This document shows positions 9,156 to 19,014 of a stretch of DNA of 64,000 bases, one piece after another. The position numbers were made by a program, and so were the translations under genes. The DNA comes from Ilex aquifolium (lineage: Eukaryota > Streptophyta > Magnoliopsida > Aquifoliales > Aquifoliaceae). The notes under the pieces are model-generated. The model was not told the DNA's origin and ran no database searches. It was given only the letters and a program-made list of their open reading frames with translations. The DNA is taken from assembly GCA_951799425.1 (NCBI GenBank), contig OX637401.1, positions 18,980,501 through 19,044,500 on the forward strand, read 5' to 3'. Numbering within the stretch: position 1 is the first letter of the stretch; each line of letters starts with the position of its first letter.

Positions 9156-9556
9156 TTTCTTATCTTTTAGGATAAGATCAAATTCTTAAAGTAGCAAAAT
9201 CCAACGTAGGAAACGTGGCTTAGTATCTTTCTTAGCAAGTAAATATTTTAAAGCTGCATGATCAGTAAATACTACAATTGATGATTCAACCAGATATGAA
9301 CGAAATTTATCTAATGCAAACACAACAGTAAGTAATTCTTTCTCTGTAGTTGAATAATTCATTTGTGCATCATTTAGAGTTTTGCTTGCATAGTAAATAA
9401 CATAAGGCTTCTTATCTTTTCTTTGACCTAATACAGCTCCTAATGTGTAATCACTCGCATCACACATTAATTCAAAAGGTAAAGATCAGTCAGGAGGTTG
9501 CATAATAGGTGCAGAAATAAGCATGTGTTTTTTTAATTTATCGAATGCTAATTGAC
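9156..9556 (-). pseudogene. Pol fragment: RNase H (element B)
   Basis: The core frame at 9467-9186 has [42 protein letters not shown] and [11 protein letters not shown]. The stretch 9556-9468 is the RT connection up to the insertion of a solo LTR. Domain order and sequence parallel element A at 1-489. The shared TGA after DKK lies at 9155-9153. Confidence 0.88.
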
Positions 9557-10103
9557 TGTAAGACCCCGTATTAAAATTAAATACGTAGAATATGATCTTA
9601 AGACTTCTCCTAAGAAGAATAAAATTATGGTAGAAACTTAGAATAATTGTTAAAATATTGATTATGAAGTTTAAGTTTTCAGCGTATTTGACTTTCGGTG
9701 TAATTTGAGTTTTAGAGATGTTTAAATTTGAGAAGGGGGACGAAATAATTTTATAAATATTTATAGGTCAAAATAGGTTTCTATTGAATCCGGAAGATCG
9801 AAAAACATTGGAAGAGGTTATATGAGTTGTATTAAAAGTTCAGAAGTATTCTAGAGTTAAAACCTATTTTGGAGAGGATTTGGGTAGAAAAGTTTTTGAT
9901 ACTATCTTAGTATTTTAGACATAAATTTTTACTCCGATTTCAGATTGAGCTGAAATTTTTAGAGTAGAAACTAAAATTCAAGGGCTACAAAATGTTATTT
10001 CACGAAAATTTCGTAAATCGGCCTCTAACTAGGTCAAAACTGAGCTGGAAGTAAGGGGCAGACTTCTACCCGCGCCCATACGGGAATTCTCTATTTTTCA
10101 GCC

Positions 10104-10111
10104 TATAAATA
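10104..10111 (+). promoter_or_regulatory. TATA box of the solo LTR
   Basis: TATAAATA in GCCTATAAATACCC, about 550 bp into the LTR. This is typical of a plant LTR promoter. Confidence 0.6.
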
Positions 10112-10338
10112 CCCTAGGGCCGTGATCTAAAGAGTCTTTACCTATTTTTCAACCCCAAGAAACCTATAAAAGTTTGAGGAGAAAAAAAGGAGGAAGAACG
10201 GGATAAATCTTGAAGGATTAACGTGGGGTAATCACAACGAAACACATTATGATCAAGATTCAAGAATCAAGGTAGGGGTTTCTTCCTAAACTTGTTCATT
10301 GAGATTAGGGTTTATGTATATGTATGTTTTGATTCTAA

Positions 10339-10341
<3 letters not shown>

Positions 10342-10393
<52 letters not shown>
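10342..10393. repeat. (TA)n microsatellite
   Basis: About 26 uninterrupted AT units inside the solo LTR. The homologous solo LTR near 51320-51350 lacks the expansion, so it grew after insertion or in this subfamily. Confidence 0.95.
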
Positions 10394-10396
<3 letters not shown>

Positions 10397-11668
10397 ATGA
10401 AACCATTGTTTCTTGATTTTCTTGCAAATCATATCATGTCTTGAATAAAGTTATCGTTTCATAGCCATAAAGATTCTCGTTTTTGTTATCAAAACCCTAG
10501 TTTTCAAGAAATATTAGTTTTACCCTTGAGATTCTATTATTCTTGATTTAAAGGCTCTAGTGTTTTGTTGGAACAATAAAATTATATTTCTTGATGATCT
10601 CTTGTATATTTTCTTGAGTTGTTATGTTGGAAAAATACTTGTGCAATTATGGTTCTTGGTTACCTGTGGAATTATGGTTCTTGGTTTACCTGTGATTTGG
10701 TGAACTGGTTTGGTATTGTATCTCTTGTGTAGATGTTTTGATAAACATGGGTGACCGTTGACCGGGTATCATATAGTGGGTAGATGTGTTTCTTACTCCG
10801 AGTGGATTTGAAAGTTCCCTACCACTCGTAGTGGGGTTGGTGCCATGTGAGGACCAAACCACTATTCGCTTACGGGTATCGAGGCTGGGGGCTAATATAC
10901 TATTCCTGGGTTGGATTTGTTATTGCCGATGCGTTGGTATACGCCCTTCCTAAAGTTGTGTATCCTTGCGAGGATTGGGTGTGTGTGTGGGCCAGGATAT
11001 TCTCAATGTGTGTATTCATGCGAAGTCTTACTATATACCTGAGATACAGTGTCGATAATGGTTTGTTGTTTGAAAGTTGGTTTTACTTCTTCATTTAATT
11101 TATTTCTACTACGTAACTTGAGATCTGATGAACTGTCACTGTTTTATTTCAAAAGTTATATATTATATTTTGTAAAATGAGACCGACCCTATTTTGATAT
11201 ATTTTCAAAACCTTGTTTAAGTTTGGGAGGATTTTCCAACAGAGCTTAGTGCTCACCCCCTACAAACAACATTCTTTTCAGATTTTGGTTCAGAGAAAGA
11301 GCTCGGAGTGGACGAGCAGGTACTTTGGGAAGTTCAAGTGGATGGGCATGTGGTTCCGGAAGGGGATGTTTAGAATTGTTCTCTTTATGTCCTAGACTAG
11401 GAGATTTATTTTGAGATAATGATCATGTTAATATTTTCCTTATTCTGCTGCGAGATAATAGTTTGGTATATTCTTTTGGGCGTAATTGCCATAGTTTGAC
11501 ATATTCTTTTGGATGTAATGGCCATGGTTTGACATATTTATTTTAGATGTTGCAGATATTATGGATGATGAATGTAATTTTCTTTATTTATGGATCTTAT
11601 TAGTTGCTCTCATGATGTGAATGGTTTTAAATAGTAATGTCGTCCAAGGGGGATTTTGGGGCGTTACA

Positions 11669-12904
11669 TTGACATGCATCATTCCAGTCAAATAATATAT
11701 CATGAAACAAAAGATTACATATAGGTCTAGATATTGAACTAAAGTTTTTAACAAATCTTCTATAAAATTCTGCATGACCAAGAAAAGATCGAACATCTTT
11801 TACTGTTTTCGGTGAAGGAATATTAGCTATTAAGTCAATTTTGGATTTATCAACTTCAATTTCTTTTTCAGAAACTATGTGACCTAAAATAATACCTTGT
11901 GTAACCATGAAATGACATTTTTTCCAATTTAAAACAAGGTTTGTTTCTTCACATCGAATAAGCACTTTTTCAAGATTTTCTAAACATAAATGAAATGAAT
12001 TACCATATACTCAAAAATCGTCCATAAATTTTTTTAGATATTGTTCTATAATATCACTAAATATGCTTAGCATGCAACGCTCGAAAGTAGCTGGGGCATT
12101 ACATAATCCAAAAGGCGTCTTTTTATAAGCAAAGGTACCAAAATGACATGTAAATGTAGTTTTTTCTTAATCATCTATTGCAATTTCAATTTGATTATAA
12201 CCAGAATAGCCATCTAAAAAACAATAATATGCATGACCAGCTATTCTTTCTAAAACTTGATCTAGAAAAGGCAATGAAAAATAATCTTTTCTAATGAGGA
12301 AATTTAGTTTTCGATAGTCAATACACACACGCCACCCTGTGACTGTACGCATTGGAACTAATTCATTCTCTTGATTTTTTATTACCGTAACACCAGACTT
12401 TTTAGGAACTACATGTATAGGACTAACCCATTTATTATCAGATATAGCGTAGATAATATTAGCATCTAATAGCTTAAGTACTTCAGCACGGACTAATTCT
12501 TTCAAATGTGGATTCAATATTCTTTGCATTTGACGACATGGTTTAGCATCTTCTTCTAAATAGATACAATGGGTACATAGAAATGGACTTATACCTTTGA
12601 TATCTGCTACTGTCCATCCAATAACACTTTGATGATCTGTCAAAAAAAATTTCAGTTCTTTTTCTTGAATTTCAGATAATTTTGATGATATTATCACTAG
12701 ATAGATTTCATTCTTCCCCAAAAAGACATATTTTAGGTTAGATGGAAGAGGTTTTAATTCTGGTTTAAAAACTTTGACATTAGATTCTTCAGATTTAGGT
12801 GGATCATTTGCTGATATAACTTCAGATTCAGTATCAGGTATAGATTCTAATGGATATGACTCTTTTTTCATAAAAATATTTTCAAATAAACTCTGAGTTA
12901 ACAA
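11669..12904 (-). pseudogene. Pol fragment: reverse transcriptase (element B)
   Basis: The N-terminal part (12904-12167) has WVSPIHVVPKKSG, TVTGWRVCIDYRKLN and motif A FLDGYSGYNQ with its catalytic Asp. A frame change near 12167 leads into the palm. The motif C equivalent is FMDDF (MDD at 12025-12017), and it is followed directly by TGA (12013-12011), where the family has a sense codon. The thumb and connection (11965-11627) read CHFMVTQGIILGHIVS and RSFLGHAEFYRRFVKNFS. The wording is that of Athila-lineage RT. The gene is cut at 11668 by the solo LTR. Confidence 0.88.
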
Positions 12905-13102
12905 CTAAACACAATTTACTTCATGCACTTCATCTTCTTCTCTGGGTTGTTTTGTAAAGTTAAAAACATTTAATTCCAAGGTCATGTTTCCAAATGAAAG
13001 TTTCATGACTCTATTCCTATAATTAATCAATGCATTTGATGTAGCTAGGAATGGTCGACCCAAAATAACAGGTATGTACAGTTCTTGATCCGAAATGTGT
13101 AC
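12905..13102 (-). pseudogene. Pol fragment: end of protease (element B)
   Basis: The frame carries VILGRPFLATSNALI, the conserved C-terminal protease string of Athila-type Pol. The 5' half of the protease lies on the other side of a solo LTR, at 15014 and beyond. A stop follows VHEVNCV before the RT frame. Confidence 0.85.
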
Positions 13103-14377
13103 ACCCAAGTGCAGGCGGTCAAGCTGTAGTAATAATCCGGTTTGAGTCCGGAGTCGAATCCACAGGGAACTTTTGTTGATATTTCTAAGGCAAGTAGTGG
13201 TACAGACCTATTGATTGTAACCCTTGAGATTTGCTGTGAGATATGAGTTTTCCTGGACAGAATATAAGATTCTTTCCAAGAGGATTTTCTTAACAAGATA
13301 GGAGATAAGTGCTGATTAAAAAGAGTCATTCTTTAGTGCAATGATCTGGACATGTAGTTAGTTATCCGGTTTGTCATAATTGTGCTTGATAACTCAATTA
13401 ACTCCCGTGTCAACAGCAAGTTACTCGGAAGATAAAGATGTATTGTGAGAATTAAGAACATGATTCTGATGTCTTTCTAGAAGTTTACAAGAATTGCATG
13501 TGCCGAGACTTAACCCGTCTACAAACAAGCAAGTGTTTCTACAAGATATCCAATCATGATATTAATATTACATTCTTTAAATGAAGTACAATAAGGGGGA
13601 TGATTGAAGGGTAGTCATGAGGATCTAGCCGGGGTACTTGCCTTGAACTGATGAGTCTTTCTATGCAAGAGTCATCTGTGTCATAGAAAGAGCTCACAGT
13701 TATACAAAGTACCTTAGCTTTGCTAGATGCAATCAATCATCCAATAACAAGAAGAAATAAACGTTAAGCATAAAAACAATGCACAAATATGATTCCCGGA
13801 TAACTTATACATGCCCTTCTCCTCTTACTAAAGAGTGAATGAGAAACTACTCACTCTTCATGGCTTGGGTAAAGGTAGAAAAGTGAGTGATGCTCATCCC
13901 TCCAAGTAGAGAACTTAAAAGATAAAGTAACAACAAACACGGAGCCAATCTTTAACAAAGAATGGGTGAATCACGTTCCACCCTTCACGGCTTTGGTAAA
14001 GCTCTAGAAAAGTGGAAGAGTTTCACTCTTCTAAGAAAGAAAAAAGCTCAAGCAATGGAAGTGAAATGCATGAACAATAAAAGTAGAAGAGAACTAGTCA
14101 CATTTGGAGGGTGGCTTCCTCAACCAAGAATTAGAGGGTTGCTTCCTCAACCAAAAGATGAACTATCTCTCTTCTATGCATGTAAAATGAAAGCATAAGC
14201 TTAAGCATAAGCATAAAACTAATTTTATAACAAGCAAGAGATGTTGGACTAGAGCCAAACTAATCTCTAAGATAAAAACTTCATACAAGGAAAACAAGCT
14301 AAATCTACAATGAGAGTGGGAGTCTAAGCCTCCATCAACTTTCCTACTTGGCTCCCTTAGGTCTCCAACAAGAGGAG

Positions 14378-14385
14378 TATTTATA
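14378..14385 (-). promoter_or_regulatory. TATA box of the solo LTR
   Basis: TATAAATA in GCCTATAAATACTCC on the minus strand, about 80 bp downstream of the nearest CGTTCGAACG palindrome. Confidence 0.6.
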
Positions 14386-14466
14386 GGCAAGAGGAGGTGA
14401 AGGAATAGTGTTTGCCGCCCAAGTCCAAGTGAAAAGCCAACCACTCTGCTGCCAGTCTGTGGAGAA

Positions 14467-14828
14467 CGTTCGAACGTGAGTTGGCGTTCGAACGTTGTTT
14501 CTGTTTTTGCACTAAGGGCGTTCGAACGTTAACTGCCGTTCGAACGTTTCTTCTGTTTTTGCACTATGGGCATTCGAGCGCCAGATTTGCGCTGACCCTT
14601 TCACTCGAGTGGTCTTTTGGTCTTCTGTGAAGTTCAGTTCCAACTCTATATAGTAGTCTGGTCATCAATCAACTCAAGTGCACGTTCGAACGTGAGTTGG
14701 CGTTCGAACGTGACACTCAAGTGCTTCAGAGCTTCAATCTTCTTTCCTAACTGCAACACGCCTTCTCTTAGCAGTTGAGTCTGCTACAGTATAATGTGGA
14801 CGTTCGAACGTGAGTTGGAGTTCGAACG
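14467..14828. promoter_or_regulatory. Array of CGTTCGAACG palindromes in the solo LTR U3
   Basis: Perfect 10-bp palindromes lie at 14467, 14485, 14519, 14537, 14683, 14701 and 14801, with an imperfect one at 14819. They come in pairs 18 bp apart, with the spacer GTGAGTTGG in three pairs. All lie upstream of the TATA box. Paired, phased palindromes suggest protein-binding sites. Confidence 0.6.
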
Positions 14829-15013
14829 TTCTGGCTGTGCTCCAAGTTCCTCCAATTTTGGGCTCTAATGTGATGGTGTTGCATCCAAGTGTGGTACTTG
14901 TTGTTCTTGGGTCCTTGTTCAGTTTAGGGCCTGAAATGACATTACTTAAAGTCCATCAAAGTACAATTAGTCTTAAAATGTCACAATAATATGTCAATTT
15001 TAAGTACTAATCA

Positions 15014-15741
15014 TGTACGCAGATGCATGAAAAATTGGTTGCGAGTCTAAAACGATAAAATCTGCTGGGAAATAGAATTGATAAACTTGGATAATAACAT
15101 CTTCCACAATTCCTCGTGGAGTTTTTACGGATCGGTCTGCTAATTGAAATGTAACATTGGTAGGTTTTAACTCACTCAATCCTAATTGTGTATACACCGA
15201 ATATGACATTAAATTACAACTGACTCCCAGATCTAGCAGAGCTTGTTCAATTCAAAAATTTGCAATGATACATGAGACTATAAGACTATCTGGATCTTTG
15301 TATTTAAGTAGAGTGTTTTGTTGTATTATAGTACTAACTTGTTCAGTTAGAAATGTCTTCTTTGGTACATTTGTTCTTCTTTTTACTGTGCAAAGATCTT
15401 TCAAAAACTTGGCGTAGGCTGGAACTCGTTTGATGGCATCCAACAAAGGAATGCTAATCTTTACCTGTTTAAATAGCTCAAGAATGTCAGATTGATCTTT
15501 TTCAGATGAGGACTTCTTAACCCCTTTAAGGAAAAGGTAAATGAATAGGACACGTATGATCTCTCTCATTTTGTATTTCTTGTTGTTTTTCGGCTGAAGG
15601 TTCAGGTTCAAGTGGTTCATTTACAAGAATTGACTTACGTATTTTTTTCAAAATTTTAGGTTTAATGGTCTTATCAATAACTTTATCACTTCTCAGTGTT
15701 GTGATTGCTTGTACTTGACTTGGCAAAGCTTCAGAAGACAC
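15014..15741 (-). pseudogene. gag-protease linker and start of protease (element B)
   Basis: Around 15480-15370 the reading ELFKQVKISIPLLDAIKR and AYAKFLKDLCTVKRR is typical of Athila polyproteins ahead of the protease. The protease active site reads ALLDLGVS (Asp codon at 15233-15231), followed by SYSVYTQLGL. Athila proteases generally use D-L-G rather than D-T-G. The frame runs to FHASAY and is then cut by the solo LTR. A stop separates the linker and active-site frames. Confidence 0.8.
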
Positions 15742-17051
15742 GGTATTAGCTTGACTCTGTGGGGTTTAGGTTGAGATGAAAACTTTACCTTCTCTGGCAT
15801 ACTCAAGGATTGGGTCAACTTAGCTAGATGACTCTTGATGTCTTCAATACTTTGTGAAATTTGAACTTTAAATTCATTGAATGCTTGAGTTGTTTGAGTA
15901 TTAAAATTCATTTGACTTTGACTAAATTATTTCATAGTATCTTCTAGAGTTATTTTATGAGGAGGTTGATAAGGTTGATATTGTTGTTGATTCTGTGGCT
16001 GTGGTGGACCTTGTGTTTGATTTGTAGGTTGTGTATTTTTTCAACTAAAATTTGGATGATTTCTCCATCCTGGATTGTAGGTTTCAGAATATGGATTTGG
16101 ATAAGGCTTAGTATAAGTTGGAATAACATTAGATTGTTCAATCAAAACTTCTTTAAATGTGGGTATAGTTGGACATTCTCCAGCAGGATGTCCTGACAAT
16201 GCACAAATTTCACATATTTGGTCATTAGAAGAAACAACACACTTGCTTAATTTTTTTCATTTCCAAGGCTTCTAGTTTTCGAGATAAACTAGCCATTTTA
16301 GCTCTTAAATCATCATCTTCTTTTAATACATATTTTCCTCTTTTGGATGTAGACGGCTTAGTTTCAAAAATATTTGAAGAAGTCGAGTCCCACATCTGGG
16401 AACTATCAGAAATAGTATTAAAAAATTTGAATGCTTCCTCAGGGTATTTACTCATAAATTCCCCTTGGGCCATCATTTCAATAAATTGTCTCATTGCAGA
16501 TGGAAGAGCATCATAAAAGAAACCAACTAAAGTTCAGTTTTCAAATGCATGATGTGGACAAGCTTGAAGAAGATCCTTAAATCTTTCCCAACATTGATAA
16601 ACAGTTTCCCCTTATTTTACAGAAAAATTCATTATTTGACATCTTAATGCATTTGTACGATGCACAGAATTTTTTTTAAAAAAAACTCAGTTTGTAAAGC
16701 TTGCCAGCTTGTGATAGAATTAGCTCGTAAAGAATTAAGTCATAGTTTAGCTTTATCTTTCAAAGAAAAAGGAAAAATTTTTAATCGAGTCATTTCAGAA
16801 TTATCTTGCAGAGTTCCACAGACTTCTTCAAATTCTTTCTTTTGCACGTAGGAGTTTTCAGTTTCTAAACCATGGAGTTGTGGTAATAACTGTATTGTTC
16901 CTGGCTTAATATTAATATTTGGAGCGTCTGGTGGAAAAGCAAAACATGACGGGACATTAGTTTGTGTGGGATGTAAATATTCTCTTAATGGTCGAATATT
17001 TTGAACTACTTTTTGCCCTTGTTCTTGCTCCCTAGGTACGTTTTGAGCCAT
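15742..17051 (-). pseudogene. gag (element B)
   Basis: The start is at ATG 17051 (MAQNVPREQEQ), 193 bp inside the primer site. The frame is broken near 16740 by stops and frameshifts and continues as MRQFIEMMAQGEFMSKYP (16494 onward), with a coiled-coil-like stretch (LRAKMASLSRKLEALEMKK). A zinc knuckle at 16214-16173 reads C-E-I-C-A-L-S-G-H-P-A-G-E-C, the C-x2-C-x4-H-x4-C spacing. Gag would form the particle and bind RNA. Gag's own knuckle differs in spacing from the cluster of the accessory ORF. Confidence 0.82.
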
Positions 17052-17243
17052 ACTTAATTCAAATTATGCTTGTGTAGATGAAGATGATGAAGATGAAGAT
17101 GATGAAGATGAAGGAGATGACTGATTTACAGAACCTACTGATTAATGAACAGACATAAACTATTAAAAGTAACCAAACAACCTATAAACATATAATACAA
17201 GTAAACAACTTCTCTATTATATTTAATTTCAAATTACCGTAAC

Positions 17244-17261
17244 TCCCCGGCAATGGCGCCA
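17244..17261 (-). other. Primer binding site for tRNA-Asp (element B)
   Basis: On the minus strand it reads TGGCGCCATTGCCGGGGA. I recognise this as the primer site complementary to the 3' end of tRNA-Asp used by Athila elements, with one apparent mismatch. It lies 6 bp inside the LTR. Confidence 0.8.
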
Positions 17262-17724
17262 AAAACTTGATTCGACTTGTTTTATATAATACACCCAAGT
17301 ATAAGTGGTCAAAGTATAGTTTTCTCGGTTTAAGTCCAAGATCGATCCCACGAAGAGTTTTAATAATTCAAATTTAAAATAAAAACAGTAAAGTTGTTGT
17401 TAATGTAGCGGACATAAGATAACTTGTGGTGTGAGTTTAGATTGATAACTAGTTTAATTCAATAAAGTGTGTAGATAGGTTGTTAAAGACAATAATATTA
17501 AAGATACCCTTCAATTTAAGGATCTCATATGCTTTGTATTGGTTGAGTACCGAAAATGCCACCTTAGAACAATTAACTTTCCTGTCACTTGGAAAGTCAA
17601 CTAGTAGGTTTGATGTATATTAAACCATAAAACAACAATTTCTTAGGTTAGCTGGTGATATATGTGCATATTAAACCATGTTACAACAACTTCTTAGGTT
17701 AGCTGATAGGCATATGCATCAATT

Positions 17725-18040
17725 GACTAATTCAAATAAACCAGAAGGACAAGCCATTCAGGAGGAATATTTGAATTACTCAGTTGTCAGTTTAATATTA
17801 TTAGTTAAATAACCCTAGTGAACTAGAAGGTCAATCCATTCAAAAGGATCACTTAGATTATTAATCTGACAATTTGTATATCCTGTATCAGTTAAACAAC
17901 CCTAGTAATCTAGAAGATCAAGCCATTCAGGAGGATCACTTAGGTTATTCATCTGACAACTTTATGTACCAGTTAAACAACCCTAGTAATCCAGAAGGTC
18001 AAGCGATTCAAGTGGAGCACCGTAGATATTCAACCGGCAG
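17725..18040 (-). repeat. Tandem repeat of 81-87 bp in LTR B
   Basis: AACCCTAGT-containing units begin at 17811, 17898 and 17979, with a degenerate unit before them. Each carries a CAAGCCATTCAGGAGGATCA-type string. A separate repeat of about 55 bp lies at 17621-17720. Confidence 0.7.
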
Positions 18041-18172
18041 GTTGATGATTCACTGATGACATAATTCCAGGCTACGTAGTAACACCCAATTACGTACATC
18101 ACTGTATCATGCATGAAGTTCATAATAATATATAGTATATTATAACTATAATCATCCATCAATTAAGGGAGG

Positions 18173-18176
<4 letters not shown>

Positions 18177-18225
<49 letters not shown>
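18177..18225. repeat. (TA)n microsatellite
   Basis: About 24 AT units inside LTR B. Confidence 0.95.
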
Positions 18226-18233
<8 letters not shown>

Positions 18234-18663
18234 AGTATAATTAAATATCGGCATTTCCATAACTTAACCAGTATTATACATGTGTTTACCCCTCACTGAA
18301 GGGTATAAGTAAACTACTCACACCTCATTGCTATTATCAATCAAGAAGTACAGGTAATTCTAATTATAATACGAGATAAAGTACAGACACTGACACTCCT
18401 TTCTCAAAGAATAACTGAAATACAACCACCCTTAATATCAGTTAAGACACAAAGGTGGCGGTAGTTCAACTCTCCAAGTAGAAAGACATAACAGAAATGT
18501 AGAAATAATAGAGTTTTGGCTGGAGAGTAGGACATACCGGATCTTGAATATGACTTTCTCTCTTTTCTCTCTTTTCTTTCTCTTCTTTTTCTCTCCTTTT
18601 CTATTCTTTCTTGGAGCTCCTCTCTTATTTTTCCAGCCGGCTCAAGAATGAAGGATGCATGGC

Positions 18664-18673
18664 CTATATATAG
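18664..18673 (-). promoter_or_regulatory. TATA-like box of LTR B
   Basis: CTATATATAG lies 340 bp from the LTR start. GC-rich palindromes (TGTCCGGACA at 18744-18753 and near-palindrome CGTCTGGACG at 18724-18733) lie 50-80 bp upstream. Confidence 0.5.
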
Positions 18674-19014
18674 GCAAACTAGGAAGCAGGAGGTGGGGAT
18701 CATCATCAACCGCCAAGAGCCACCGTCTGGACGCCACCACCACTGTCCGGACAGTCCTTGTTTGCTGGTGGCGTTCCATCTTCTTCTTGCATGTTCTTGA
18801 TCTTGAATTACACTTTATTTCCTGCTGGTTTCAAGCTTTAATAAAATGCTCCTCACAATTTCTAGCAATTCCTCACAACACCCTGAAATTTCAGACAATA
18901 TACACATAAAACCCTAGTTTACGCACAAACCCTAATTGACAGTTTTTAACTGTTTTATCTTACAAAATTAACTTTTTTAATTATTCTAGTTCACATACTA
19001 ATTAGGGTTAATCA

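Larger units (their letters stand above)
9557..11668 (+). mobile_element. Solo LTR, chromovirus-like family, TSD TTGAC
   Basis: The 2112-bp sequence starts TGTAAGACCCCGTATT and ends GGGGCGTTACA. It is flanked by perfect 5-bp duplications TTGAC (9552-9556 and 11669-11673) and interrupts the RT-RNase H region of element B. No internal gag-pol is present, so it is a solo LTR left by recombination. The TATA box at 10104-10111 sets the orientation. A second member is at 50523-52664. The TGTAAGACCCC/GGGGCGTTACA ends suggest a Del/Tekay-type chromovirus, which is an inference. Confidence 0.85.
13103..15013 (-). mobile_element. Solo LTR of an Athila-related family inside the protease of element B
   Basis: This separates the protease halves. 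The 5-bp direct repeat TGTAC flanks it (13098-13102 and 15014-15018). On the minus strand it starts TGATTAGT and ends in CACTTGGGT, resembling the ends of LTR B. The part at 13965-14035 is closely similar to LTR A (6200-6300). A TATA box is at 14385-14378 (minus). Upstream of TATA lies an array of CGTTCGAACG palindromes. The exact right-hand LTR end is uncertain by a few bases because the repeat overlaps the LTR end. Confidence 0.75.
6704..19014 (-). mobile_element. Athila-lineage Ty3/gypsy LTR retrotransposon B, lacking 3' LTR
   Basis: Read on the minus strand the order is 5' LTR, primer site for tRNA-Asp, gag with a CCHC knuckle, protease, RT, RNase H, integrase, internal polypurine tract, accessory NABP-like ORF and a short tail. 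Two solo LTRs split it, one in protease and one between the RT palm and the connection. The 3' LTR is missing: the tail ends against the truncated 3' LTR of element A. It is roughly three quarters identical to A in RNase H by eye, so the two are different subfamilies. Many stops make it non-functional. Confidence 0.85.
17268..19014 (-). mobile_element. 5' LTR of element B (1747 bp)
   Basis: Minus-strand start TGATTAACCCTAATT at 19014 matches the 3' LTR start of element A. It ends GTCGAATCA at 17268, next to the primer site. The TATA-like CTATATATAG is at 18673-18664. Tandem repeats fill about 17725-18040. A (TA)n tract is at 18177-18225. Confidence 0.8.

Noticed and set aside
10847-11098. 83-codon frame inside the solo LTR
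   Set aside because: It lies in LTR DNA. The partly similar frame in the second LTR is explained by DNA homology. Kept only as a low-interest finding.
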